The translations under genes were made by a program, and so were the position numbers. Below the pieces are notes generated by a model, which did not search any database, was not told where the DNA came from, and saw only the letters and a list, made by a program, of their open reading frames with translations. A stretch of DNA of 64,000 nucleotides, taken from assembly GCA_950295325.1 (NCBI GenBank), contig OX485803.1, positions 23,748,001 to 23,812,000 on the forward strand, written 5' to 3'. This stretch comes from Polytrichum commune (taxonomy: Eukaryota > Streptophyta > Polytrichopsida > Polytrichales > Polytrichaceae). Of the stretch, positions 34,550 through 48,010 are shown in pieces. Within the stretch, counting starts at the first letter, position 1. Each line of letters starts with the position of its first letter.

Positions 34550-35785
34550 TCAGATTCTTGAGCCCTGCAACCATGTGGATGGAGGGGAGATTTGCCTAGG
34601 TACAAACTGTTCCCGAATTGCAGGGGTCCAAAACTGGCCAAAGAGTTCATGAGGATCAGCAGAGAGTCGTCGACGTTGTGATGGGGGAGGGTTAATTGCG
34701 AAGTCATTAGGTTGAGAATCTAGGATGGTGGTTGTATCCTCATCACGATCCGAAGCTGGTTGGCCGAAGTCATTCCCAAAAGCATTTAGATCAGCTACCC
34801 TTCTCCTATCTGCAAACAAGTCGGAGGAATCATCCTCACAATTATCATCAGCATCATCTTCTTCATTCAAATCTCCTCTAAACCCTAACCCTTGTGTTGG
34901 TACAGGTGCAGGTGCAACAGGCGTGTTGGAGTAGACTCCAAACCGAGGAGGAGCAGGCTCGTTGGAGGCAGCAACTTCGGCAGCAACCTGTGCCTTGAGC
35001 TTTGCAAGCTCTTGGGTCCTGCGGAGGTGGAGCCACTGTCTAGCAAGGTCACAGGTAATGTTCTTATCCTCTACTGTAAACAAGCTAAAAGCATTTTGCT
35101 GAGCAATTTGCTCAGCTTTCTTCAATGTAGCTGCAGCAAAGTCAGTTGTAGCTTTTGCATTAGCGCGCAAAGCTAGCTCCTTCCCCTTACTTTGTGCATG
35201 CTCGTTTTTTGCCGACTTAGGACCCTGTGGTATTGTCTGTGCAGGTGGCGATTCAGTGGAGGGAGCCTGGCCATTCGGAGAAAGCAGATCGCGACGATCA
35301 ACAGGTAGCCCCTCTCTTGAAGGCGGATCAAACCCTCCACCCTTTCGCTTGCCCATAAATATTGCCGCAAACCTAGGATAGCTCTTTAACAACAACCAGC
35401 AATGGTTTAGAACAAATGCCTTCCCACATTTTTGCTTGTACAAGCTCATAGCATCTAATACAAAATCATCCTCACTCTTCCCACTCTCATTCAAATCTCT
35501 CACTGACTGATAGCAACCACTGAACTTGGCAACAGATTGTTTGATGTCAGACCATTTTGTCTCTAGAGACCTAGCAGGACGATCAGCTCCTCCCTCGGGT
35601 TTGTGTCTAGCATAGTGCGTTGCTACATTGATCCAAAATTGTGCATTCTTTTGCCCTATCCCTCTCCTGGCATGGGTGGAAGTATGCATAAAACTTCGGC
35701 AACATTGTTCTTCCTCCTCCGAGCAAAAGTTCCTGCCCTTCTTGGTCTTCCCACCCGTTGCAGGCACACCCCCCCTTCCTGACAT
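34550..35785 (-). CDS. Harbinger ORF1-type Myb/SANT-like protein with NAM-associated C-terminal region, intact
   Basis: A single uninterrupted exon of 411 codons with ATG at 35785, about 200 bp inside the right terminal repeat. Residues about 18-100 form a Myb/trihelix-like module with an acidic 'SEEEE' start, spaced Trp residues ('FWINVA', 'KWSDIKQ') and a 'CWLLLKSYPRF' end. A basic Gly/Pro linker follows, then an alpha-helical Ala/Lys-rich segment near residues 195-280 with the 'GPKSAK' signature seen in plant proteins annotated as NAM-associated or GST-T3-like. The tail is acidic, then Pro/Arg-rich. In PIF/Harbinger elements this class of protein helps bring the transposase to DNA and to the nucleus. 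Its open frame contrasts with the decayed genes around it. Confidence 0.8.
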   Translation of the reverse strand: MSGRGGVPATGGKTKKGRNFCSEEEEQCCRSFMHTSTHARRGIGQKNAQFWINVATHYARHKPEGGADRPARSLETKWSDIKQSVAKFSGCYQSVRDLNESGKSEDDFVLDAMSLYKQKCGKAFVLNHCWLLLKSYPRFAAIFMGKRKGGGFDPPSREGLPVDRRDLLSPNGQAPSTESPPAQTIPQGPKSAKNEHAQSKGKELALRANAKATTDFAAATLKKAEQIAQQNAFSLFTVEDKNITCDLARQWLHLRRTQELAKLKAQVAAEVAASNEPAPPRFGVYSNTPVAPAPVPTQGLGFRGDLNEEDDADDNCEDDSSDLFADRRRVADLNAFGNDFGQPASDRDEDTTTILDSQPNDFAINPPPSQRRRLSADPHELFGQFWTPAIREQFVPRQISPPSTWLQGSRI

Positions 35786-36004
35786 GGTGGAATAAGTCCA
35801 AAGTTGGGCTAACTGCCGGATGGCGTTGGCGGATAGAACACGGTACCCGAGGCCAATATACCCGAAGAGCTCCTCCCAAATGCCCGGTCCAGCACCCTTT
35901 ATGGCGTTAGCGTCGACTGGTGGACGTTAGAACTTGGCGTCATGGGCACCGGATTTCCAGGAGTGCCGTTCAACTGACTTATACCTCTGCTGGTGGGGAC
36001 GCTC

Positions 36005-36048
36005 TAAGTGGGCCGCAATTACCTCCATTGGGTTGGGTAATGTTAGGG
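36005..36048 (-). repeat. MULE right terminal inverted repeat, outer 44 bp
   Basis: It pairs with 21712-21755 and ends GGGTAATGTTAGGG. The first three bases (TAA, 36005-36007) double as the right target duplication of the nested Harbinger element. Confidence 0.9.
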
Positions 36049-36057
36049 CTAAATTCA
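36049..36057. repeat. MULE target site duplication, right copy
   Basis: CTAAATTCA, identical to 21703-21711. Confidence 0.9.
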
Positions 36058-36424
36058 CTATGCAAATGCTAAGTTGGATCTTACCTAGGCTATGGGTTGT
36101 GTAGTAAGGACCAAATAATAATGACATGCATTGAAGCATTTTTGGGACATGAATTCCAACCCCCCCATGACGCATGTTTGCATTTACCAATTGATGGGAA
36201 ATGCCACTAGGCGTGGCAAGCAGCGTTTTTAGGCAGTGGGGTTGGAGGAGCGCACTAAGTTTGGAAAGAAGGAGGATGTAGAAAAGAAAGAGCGCAGGGC
36301 GTGGACAGATACCAGCGCCTCTTTCTCTCAAGAACTCAGAGGCAGCAGAGGGACTGGGAAGGCAGGGAAAGGAAGGCAGGCAGACAGGGGAAGACCTAAG
36401 GGAGGTTAAAGCGACCAGTGCAAG

Positions 36425-36487
36425 GGTTTCCTCCTCGTCTTCTCACTCTCTCTCTTTCTCTCCCCTTCCTCTCCTCTGTCCTCTCGT
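36425..36487 (+). promoter_or_regulatory. Pyrimidine-rich 5' leader of SAHH copy 1
   Basis: An almost pure C/T stretch just before the start codon, duplicated exactly at copy 2 (49034-49096). CT-rich leaders are common in highly expressed plant housekeeping genes. No clear TATA box is seen in the shared upstream part. Confidence 0.5.
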
Positions 36488-36507
36488 GCCCCGGAAACCC
36501 TTGCGCC

Positions 36508-38597
<2,090 letters not shown>

Positions 38598-38774
38598 AAT
38601 GATACGATGCAATTGATGGTGCATTATAGGCTGCGGATACATTTATGGTTGTTTTTCTGAGAGCATCAAAGTGGATTGGATCCTTGCAAAGGGTTAATTC
38701 CAGGATGACATTTTATTTTGGGCAGACATTTCATAAGTTGTTCTATATGAATTTTGGATGACTATTCAATTACT

Positions 38775-41700
38775 CGGGTTGTCTTGGGAGTCTTCCGCGC
38801 GTTGCAGTGTAATGTGGTTGTCTGCCGTCGGGTCTGTCTGCACTTTTGTTGCAGTTCCGAACGAATTCTTATACGCTTTAGAATATTATGGTTGTTGTTG
38901 TTTACTTCGGGTCTGGACAGTGATTTTCACTTGTATCAGCAATATTTTGGATTCTTGCAATAATGAACCTTGCCCAGGTCATTGAGACTTTCTGGGCCGC
39001 AACAACCCGTCTGTTGCATTCACCTGACAACTGCCATGGGCATGGCTAAAGACTGACACATCCCCTGGAGAAAGCAACAATCTATAACGTAATTCAATAT
39101 TGCGTCAGGGCCCCATCTTGTTGAGAAGGTCAGAATAGACCCCCTTTAACGGGTGTCATATTTGACATTGTAACATGGGTTTGAGTGTTAATACAGGAAT
39201 CATCATGATTGGAATGGTTGCCACTGTTCTACAATTTCAATCCCATATGCAGAACAACGTCCGAGAAGCATGAGGGAAATGGCAGTTGCATTACAGTGCA
39301 TCACCGAATCTTCGAGATGTGGTAAATATGCTGTTTTGCTAACTAGTATGGGTGAAATATGCTGGCCCACATTTTGTAATAGTTCTTACTTTGAATTCAT
39401 CGGAATGTTACGATAGATTAAATCGCACTAATTTTCACACCAGATTATTATGGCACTGCAGATAGAGTGGAGAATTGGAAACTAGTGTGGCTCACACTAA
39501 TTAGATAAAAGTGTGGTAGCTTGTGAATTACAGAACAGCTATGATGTAAAACAAGTTTGAGAAACGTGGGCCTGAGAAAGTGGAAATAATTGAGCATGCG
39601 CCTTTGGCATGTCAGAGTGAACATAAATATCCAGATGAACTTGTGTTTCAGTAACCAGACTATTCTCTGGTAATCATGAAGAGATGCTTTAAACCGTCCT
39701 TCAGATTTCGAAGCTCAATAGTTTAGTAGAACCACCAAAGGCTGTATAAGTTGTGATTGAGAGAGGATGAGAGCTTCGGCTTTGGCATATACAAGGGACA
39801 CTGTCTTCTTCATAGCTGCAAGCTCATATCTAAACTCCAAAACCAATTTACGACCAAAACCAATTTATGAAGCAAGATTGGCGACATGTTCTATTGCAAG
39901 ATTTGTGAAATATTATTAGTTGGCTCCTTTATAGAGAAGATGAAATTCACTCCCATCAAAGTTGCATATTTGAAGGGGTGCAAGGCTTTAGAGGGAGAGA
40001 GAGCACCTCATATGGGTGACAATAAGAACGGCTAGAAACTTATTTGGCTAAAACTACCTAAAACTCCTAAAACTCATAGTGAAAACATTTCCAAGAATAT
40101 GAAACAAATCAATCCAATTCAACAACTTATTAAAGAGAATCGGCGCCTCTTGTGATAGATTTCATTGAATAGGTGGTGGCATTGTCTAGTCATGATTGTT
40201 CACATGAACTTTTAGTTGTCCACGTGTCCATAAATGAGATGATTAGAACATAGATGTGTACACTAATGTTGTTGGACATCAATGACGACATGGACAAAAA
40301 TGTCCACCTTGTTCTTTTATGGGTTAAACTAGTGAGATGGATATAAAGGTGTTGATGTTGATAACCGTGAGTGAATATGGGCCTACTCATCTAATAGGTT
40401 GTTTCCAAGCTCTCTCAATTGGTTGGAAATATAGCACCTTCCCTTCACTTATGCCATGCCCACACTCGGGCTAGTCGTTGCTCTTGGCTATATCAGTACT
40501 CCCTCTTAATAGGAAAAGTTTATTTCTTTCCAAATTTTATTGTTGCTACAATTATTATCCCAGTTGTTGAGGGAGGGCCAATACCGGGAGTGGGAAATTA
40601 GCGAAGGTGATACTAAGTTTTTGTACGCTTTGAAATTAGTGCCACCCAAAGATCTAGAAAGCATTGTTCATCTTTGCACTATTCACTAAAAACACCATTC
40701 ATATTATTTGAAAGTACATGCACTACTCATCATGGCAATGTTCATTGCCAAGCACGTGTTTGCATATAATTATTTTTATTGCTCTACAAGCACCTTTGAG
40801 CACACACTAATTGTCTTGAAATGTATGGTAAATGAGCATGTATTCATGAATTAAGTATTATTTAGTAAAAAGTGAAACCCTCACTAATTTTGAGACTTGG
40901 CAAAATAATGTGTGTTTTATAATTAGTAGCACACATACTACTTGGGATACTCAATGTAGTAAGGATTTTCGTCCTACTTACATCAACTACACTACATGTA
41001 ATCTATTGCAGTTACGCCCGTTCACTTCACTACATACAAGACACAAACTCATATCAAGATGGAAACTCTCCCTCTTGCATTGGGCCAATCACTAGTGCTA
41101 CTGCGGGCAAACTAACACCATGCCCATACTAGGGCTAGTCGTAGGTCTTGGATAGTAGGAGGAGTCCCTCTCCATAAGGAAAGTGTATCTATTTTCCAAA
41201 ACGAATTCCTTCCAGGTCAAGATTTTCATCCTACTCATAGTAACCTCACTGGATGTGGTTTCGCCAACGCATACAAGACAATCACTCTTGTCAAGATGGA
41301 AACCCTCGCATTGGTACGGGCCACTCATTGGTCCAATTAACCCACTTCCCCTATGATCTGAAACATGCGATTAGCACAAGATGGTTACCGAATCCAAACC
41401 GAGGATGCAGCCACTCTCACATGAATACCTTATTTATTATTATCAATATGCTCATTGAATGGTCATATAGGTCCGTCGAATCACGTCCACTATACAACCT
41501 AGAATGGTTATAAAATTGGCGACATGCACTCCAATCTCTTTGGAGCACATGCCTTTTGCGTATCCATTCTTGGAGTCACACCTAAACATATTCCAATTAA
41601 ATATAGGTGTTTGATTAAGGGAGACAATTGAATTAGACACATCTACCTTATTCTAAACCACTGCTCGGGAAGAATCGGCGGTTACTTACAGATGAACCGG

Positions 41701-42327
41701 TTGAGTTTGAGAAATAACCGGTTGAAGTTGGAGACTTCAGAAAGGTTACCAATCATTTTAGAGGAATCTATGGAATATACCTCAATGAATGAAACGGAAA
41801 CCGGAAGATTGTCAACATGTAACCGGTTGGATTTAGAATCACTAGGATCTTGACCGACTGTGCCCAAAAACTTCCCGGGCAGTGTTCTAAACAGATCGAC
41901 TTACCTAGTTTTGGGTAAAGTATTTTTTAAAGCATCTGACCGACTGACAGATGAAGAGCATGATGCACATCAGTGGAAGCCCGGGGGCTTTTATAAGAAA
42001 CCCAACACACATCTTTTAAGGTCACACAAGGTCACTTCCTGTCGTTGCCTGTTCCAGTTATAACTTGCCTAACATATTATTTTATTATTCCATGGCTGCC
42101 CCTGACCGTCGTTGGGCAGTGAGCACTGAGATCTGCCCTGCTTCCTCCTTCTCACGTCCCCCCATGACGATAATAAGCCTGGGCAACGCCCACCGTTGGA
42201 TGGGGACTTGGATGGCAGGATCACACCTGCCAAGGCTTTTGGGCTTTTCCCAAGTGCCCAACGCTTGACATGGAATAATTGCAACACAACAAGCGCACAC
42301 TATTATTGTTATTTATACTCTCAGAGC
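38775..42327. other. Intergenic DNA downstream of SAHH copy 1
   Basis: No gene is seen. From about 38860 to 39690 there is weak similarity to 51640-52040 downstream of copy 2. At 41110-41330 a block resembles 40440-40510 (both with 'ctagggctagtcg' or 'cgggctagtcg'). At about 41696-41830 the palindrome AACCGGTT occurs three times. The remaining ORFs are short. Confidence 0.5.
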
Positions 42328-42330
42328 TTA

Positions 42331-43892
42331 GGGCCACTTTACACACGAGACTGAGAGCCCGTGACCTTTACACTTCAAGCACTCTCATTGGTGGAAGAGG
42401 CGGAGCTAGTCCAAGTTCGCAGCTTCACACTATGCTTGAGGGACCAATTGAGTATGTGAATGCAAGATGGATGTGAAGTCTACATGGATTCCTACATGGC
42501 ATCAAATGGATCATGTTTCATGGTCACTTGGATTATTTTTCAAAACCACCTCTTGAAGGTACGCCTGACACAAAACCGGGAGATTATGGCACTCCAAACG
42601 CTCACAACCGTTGGTTTAATCTATTTGATCTTGTGTGAGGACCCGCATGCATAGAAATCCATTGAAATAGCTTATGGTCGAGGGTCTGGTCACATATGGC
42701 TTCACACTACACTTGAAGATCCGTGACCATATTACATGATTTTGGGGGTGTCTTGGTACAACCCTTGGGCACTTTCTTTTGGGCTCTCACAATTTCATGG
42801 TCATGGCTCTTGGCTCGTGTGTGAAGTGGCCCTTCACACACGAGGTTGAGAGCATGTGACCATTGCACTTCAAGCACTCTCATTGGTGGATAAGGCGGAG
42901 CCGGTCCAAGTTCCCTTCACACTACACTTGAGGGACCAACGGAGTAGGTGAATGCAAGATGGATGTAAAATCTACATGGATTCCTACATGGCATTGAATG
43001 GATCGTGTTTCATGGTCACTTGGACTAATTTCCAAAACCGCCTCTTGAAGGTAGGCCTAACACAAAAATGGGAGACCATGGCACCCTGAATGCTCACAAC
43101 CGTTGGTTTAATCTATTTTACCTTGTGTGAGGACCCGCATGAATAGAAATTCATTGAAATAGCATATGGTTGAGGGCCCGGTCACATATGGCTTCACACT
43201 GCACTTGAGGATCTCTGACCATACTACATGATTTTGGGGGTGTCTTGGTGCATCCTTTGGACACTTTTCTTTTGGGATCTCATAATTTCATGGTCAGGGC
43301 TCTTGGCTCAAGAGCCCTAACCTTGTAATGGTGAGGATCCTTGACTCTCATCCAAAGGTTGTACCATGGGTGTTGGGAAAGCCATTTTATGTAGTCTTGA
43401 GCCCTCAAGCATAGTGTGAAGTGAGAATGAACCATGTTGCAGGACCATTGCATATATTTGTTGGCGGAAAAAAGAGGGGAGAAATGTTTTAATATAATAT
43501 GTCTCAAACTTTATCAATTTAAGAGGATTATTTTGGTGGTGTTTGTCTATCTTGGAATCTGTCTTGAAATCTATTATGGAATTTGCCATGCAATTCATCC
43601 TTAAATTTGTCTTGTTGGAAAAAATATTTAAAAAGTCATGGTCTCCCGGAATTTGCGTCAGTCCCACCTCTTGGAGATGGGTCTGACGCAAATTCTGGTA
43701 AACCTTGCACCCTTATCCACAACCTGCCATGTAGGACTCCATGTAGACTTTTCATCCACGAACTTTTCTTTAGGCCTTTAGGCCTTCACCTCCTAATGTG
43801 CAGTGAACTTGGACAGTCTCCACCTTTTCGACCAATGAGAGCTCTTACATTGCCATGGTGAGGGGCCTTCAGCCTTGTGTGTGAAGTGGCCC
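42331..43892. mobile_element. Composite Tourist-like MITE (three units, 1.56 kb, TTA duplication)
   Basis: The outer ends are GGGCCACTTTACACACGAG (42331) and GTGTGAAGTGGCCC (ending 43892), flanked by TTA at 42328-42330 and 43893-43895. Unit 1 is a full 502-bp MITE (42331-42832). It is joined directly to unit 2 (from 42833, lacking the first bases of its terminal repeat, to about 43314), which is very similar to unit 1 in the same orientation. Unit 3 (about 43310-43892) resembles the copies at 12909-13479 and 21356-21703. The single outer TTA pair suggests that the whole array moved or was assembled as one unit. Confidence 0.75.
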
Positions 43893-43895
43893 TTA

Positions 43896-45880
43896 GTATG
43901 GTCCCATTCGGACTGTGTTTGCTCACTATTATTCCTAAGCTGGGGACTGTTTATCCTTAGAACAGCAGCCTCACGCACGCCCATGTGAGAATTTAATGTG
44001 TGCACCCCATGACTGGGCCAACTCTTTTTGGAAGTTTCGAGCATAATTGCGGACAATAATTGTAAGGTTGGTTTCATATTAGGGTCCCATATCAAACAAA
44101 CTCCAAAACTCGACCAATTAGGATTGGTCGAGAGCCAAGCACTTATTAGGTGTGGGGTCCAACATATAAACAAAACAAAACAAAGTGGCTCTATTGTGGC
44201 CTCGTTTTACCTCCAAATTGATTTGGGGGGGGGGGTTGTTAAGGTAAATTTGTTCCTATAGATAGTACATTGTTCATATATGAATTCCAATCCTACAACC
44301 TATGTTTTTACAACTTACTCCAAATCGGTCTCAATGTAAACATGCTGGGCCAAAGTAGCACATGGTTCAATAAGCATGATTGGAATATGATCAAAATCAA
44401 TCATAATTATGATCCACCTTCATGTATATAAATCCCCTTACATGATTTGGTGGTCAAGACACGGAGATTTGTGAATGCGAGTCAATGAGACCTCCGTCCA
44501 GTCCCCCCGACCATGTCATTGCTATAAAACTTTAACTTACCCACTCGGTGTGATGATTCTAGATCAATTGGATGCCTAATTGATCCCTAAAGGCCAAATC
44601 AAAATCGCCTAAAATTGTTCAGTGCTATTCCAATGTCTTGCTAAAGAAAATCGGCACCTCTCATGGTATATCAAACCTGATGGATGGAAAATTTGTAAAG
44701 TTAGGATTGTTCACCCAAATTTCCAACCATCCAGACGCATTAAATAATACATAGACATGCATATTGATATTGTTTGGTAATAGTGACTACTTGGACAAAA
44801 ACGCTCGCCTAGCCTTTTTGGGGTTGTTATCGTAGGGATTTGGATACTTGTCTTTGAGAATAATAAAAAAGATGTATAGGGATGTAATGTGTCATAAAAT
44901 GGCAGTGTTGTTGATAATGCTAACAAATGCACAAACATGTGTAAGTCACACCAATTTTTGAAATGCATGGTTATTATTATCATTTCTTGTTCTATATTCT
45001 ATTTAAGAAACAAATCTCAAGACCTTCCTTGACGTATATGACCCTGTTGTGAATACTTCAAACTATCCATGTAAATTTGGCCCGTGGATAATATTAGGAA
45101 TTGTCTTGTCTGGTTAGCAATTGCAAATTATAAAAGTTGTCATATTCTAGCTTTAGATTAGCAAATGAAATGTATAAATTTCAAGAGGTGAGGATGCAAA
45201 ATATCTTTGAATGGTAAAACAAAGCCTCCGATTTGTGTTAAGTATTGAACCTAAAGTGGTCTCTTTATTTTGAGCACACAATCTGATCTCATCGTAACCC
45301 GTCTTTTTGGTGTCCGCTCTTAATCCCAATGTACAATATGAATGGGTCACAAACACAACGTTACAAAGTTCTTTGGCTATGTTTTGTGGGACCATGTATC
45401 ACATGAGCATAATTATCTTTCAATTCTAGGATTCCACGTTTATGGGGAGCACTAGTATTATAATTGTAAATTTTTTCACAAACAACTATAGATAAGCAAA
45501 GCTTATTGATCATCTCTCTTTAAAAATAAACCATCATGGAGTTGCTTAGTCATGATATGAAGGTCTTCTTTCCAAGTACATGTATTCCTATCAACGTGTT
45601 GAGTTCCATTCCGTGATTGCAATGCCATCCTTGTTTCGTGCCCACACATGAAATGCGGAATGATTAACCTCTTTGAAGCAAGATTAACCTTGGGAGGTTC
45701 TCATGTCTTGGAATAACTCTCAAGGAGCCCTTGTGTTGAGCTCCAAGATTCACGGATATCCTCCACTCATGCCTTTCCTCTACTAAATTATAGGCTACCA
45801 TGAAATAATGAAAGAGGAGCAGATGCTGATCAATTATTGTTTATGAATATTTCAAATTCTTCTATAGTTTTGAGTTGGTG
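43896..45880. other. AT-rich DNA, no gene seen
   Basis: There is a G12 run at 44224-44235 and short ORFs without motifs. I found no RNA gene or splice-consistent exons. Confidence 0.45.
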
Positions 45881-45890
45881 AATACCAACA

Positions 45891-46033
45891 TAACATTATT
45901 CAAATCCATAACAATGTTATGTGGGATTGACATTATTTCATAGAATATTCCTCATATTAGAAAAGAATATGAATAATATTATTTGGAATATTGTCATTCC
46001 CACAAAGCATTGTTATGGATTTGAATAATGTTA
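45891..46033. repeat. Foldback (hairpin) sequence, 143 bp
   Basis: The arms 45891-45955 and 46033-45966 are inverted copies. The outer 26 bases pair perfectly (TAACATTATTCAAATCC... against ...GGATTTGAATAATGTTA) and the inner part pairs with a few mismatches around a short AT-rich loop. It is probably a small foldback MITE. The end motif 'ataacattattcaaat' recurs at about 14682. Confidence 0.8.
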
Positions 46034-46039
46034 TCAACG

Positions 46040-46900
46040 ATGGTATCATCCCTTCCAAATAAATAGATTCTATATAACTAATTGCATACAAGAGTATTGT
46101 TTGCGCAGTCAATACTTGCACATTGCCAAACAAAACATTCCAAGGACGAAACTATTTAATGTATGTGAGGGATGTCCTAATCATACTAATCTTGAGAGAC
46201 CATGTGGTTGGAAACATTCGCTACTTTATATGTATTTATGATACAATGAAATCGATGCACATGCAACTAGTACGTGGTTTACTATAGAGGATGTAGCGAA
46301 CATCTAATACTTGTTTTTATCATGGGACACATCACTAGAACTACATGTATACGATTTCATATGATTTCATTATGTCTAAAAATCATGCATAATTGTGGAC
46401 CTACGTAAGGAGGTGTTGAATGAGATGCAACTGATTTCCTCCAACTGTAGAGAGCTAACAAACCTTCAAAAGTCTTGGTCAAGATCGTTTCCCACACAAG
46501 ATCCGATCAAGTTATTGGCTTAACCCTCAATTTCCCAAGGTGATCCGGGAGGTCACCTCTAGTGGAAATTGATTTTTTTTTTAATTTATTTTCAAAATAA
46601 ATAAATAAATAAATATCAAATCAGCGAAAGTCAAAATCAATTAGAGCATAAAGAGGCAATGAAATCCCCGATCTCAAACCTTAACTTCTCCCCACACTTG
46701 TACCGGACGAAGATGCTTGTTTTCAAGAAAATATAAGCGCTTGCTTCCCCATGGAGGACGTACATGTAAGTGGACCTTAAAGCCCCTTGGACAATTAAGA
46801 GTTAACCCAATAAACTAAAACGACATAGTGCAAGCATTTGAGAAGGAATTTCAACACAATCATGATGCTTAAACATTGCTAATGAATATTGTAAAATTAT
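46040..46900. other. AT-rich DNA, no gene seen
   Basis: It contains a short AAAT repeat near 46595-46615. No gene is visible. Confidence 0.45.
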
Positions 46901-46949
46901 AGCAATGGTGGACGAGTCCATTTTGGAAACGTTAGTTACATCCACGGAA

Positions 46950-48010
46950 CATGGGCACACTTGTTCTCATCATGAGTCATGATAGGTACGAGTTACCACA
47001 CGATATGCAATGACTAGAAAATGAGATGTAGACATAATGGGTGAAGTCACCGGATGTGATTTCCTAACAAACGTTATGGGTAAGTGATAGATACACTAGC
47101 GACCACGTTTGATTTAGGGTGGCCCATGCTAAACATTACCAACCCATGCAAATGATCTTGCAAGCATTGGGTGGCAACATAGAAGGTCAAATGGCGACAA
47201 TTCACGGAGGCTGCTTTAGAGTACGTGGGTGTTTTTTGGGTTATTTTTTTCAATCAAGCACCTATATTTGATTGATGTGTGGTTTGGTGAGGATCAAACA
47301 ATAAACACCACAATGACAAATGTTTAAAAAATGTTACATTGCTATTCCATACTCAACAATGGACACGTTTGAAATGGGAGGATATGTGAATTAAGTCAAA
47401 GAGTCAACAAACATGCACTTCTAATAATTAGACGTGAAAAAAGGAGGTTTGACTCTCAATCTATTATTGCTACTAATGCTTCGATGTAGACTAGCTATTG
47501 TCCCACAAGTTTCATTGATAGATATATTTGGTAGTAGTTGGAGAACATGAAAATGGTATTGCATAACACCCAAATACCTTGATCAGCATGCCACATCAAT
47601 ATCAATGCCACACAAAATCAAATTGTTCAGTGTAGCTAAGTGGAGCAATTCTATTTTGGAAAAAGGAGAGTTACTACAAGCATGTTAATGGGTTTCATGT
47701 TGGGTTCGTGATTTTTGAACAACATTCCCAATTCTATGTACTCTTTGTATATGTTGGGCATTGTTTCAAAATGCTCTTCCACGTGAACTTATTAGCATGT
47801 CAAACAAACAAACAAACTTGTGCCATACTCATTTAGAGCCAATTTAAAGAGTAATCACCTTAGATACATTTTCTCTCTAGTTCGAGACAATGTGTGCCCA
47901 ATTATTGCATGCCACCTCAACATGACAAGTGGGCCCATGAATAGATCATGTCCATAATGCACAAACTTAAATCCTAAAGGTTGTTGCCCTCTTGCATGCA
48001 ATAGACAGTG
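46950..48010. repeat. Dispersed non-coding repeat, copy 2
   Basis: Direct-orientation relative of 13485-13545 plus 14040-15200. Shared blocks in the same order include 'gataggtacgagtta', 'cttgcaagcattgggtgg', 'aacaacattcccaattct', 'atgccacct' and 'tgttgccctcttgcatg'. In copy 1 the reverse-transcriptase tail fragment (13691-14040) lies between the first two blocks, suggesting an insertion into that copy. Confidence 0.6.

Larger units (their letters stand above)
32711..36004 (-). mobile_element. PIF/Harbinger-type element nested in the MULE right TIR (3294 bp)
   Basis: Terminal repeats are GAGCATCCCCACCAG (32711-32725) and CTGGTGGGGACGCTC (35990-36004), 14 of 15 paired. TAA duplications lie at 32708-32710 and 36005-36007. 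The uninterrupted left MULE repeat has the same sequence with a single TAA, which proves the insertion. The left interior has repeated CCCGAT motifs (about 32800-32945), possible subterminal binding sites. One intact ORF is present (35785-34550, minus) and no transposase ORF is visible, so movement would need a helper. Confidence 0.92.
21712..36048. mobile_element. Mutator-like element (MULE), about 14.3 kb, MuDR-like two-gene layout
   Basis: The ends are inverted copies: CCCTAACATTACCC at 21712 and GGGTAATGTTAGGG ending at 36048, flanked by perfect 9-bp duplications CTAAATTCA. The terminal repeats extend about 370 bp with very few differences (21712 to about 22085; 36048-36005 continued across the inserted Harbinger element into 32710 to about 32385). 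Weaker homology continues inward for roughly 170 bp more. Inside are two convergent genes, the transposase on the minus strand and an accessory gene on the plus strand, the arrangement known from maize MuDR. Without the 3.3-kb Harbinger insertion the element would be about 11.0 kb. Both genes carry interruptions, so this copy is probably not autonomous now. Confidence 0.9.
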
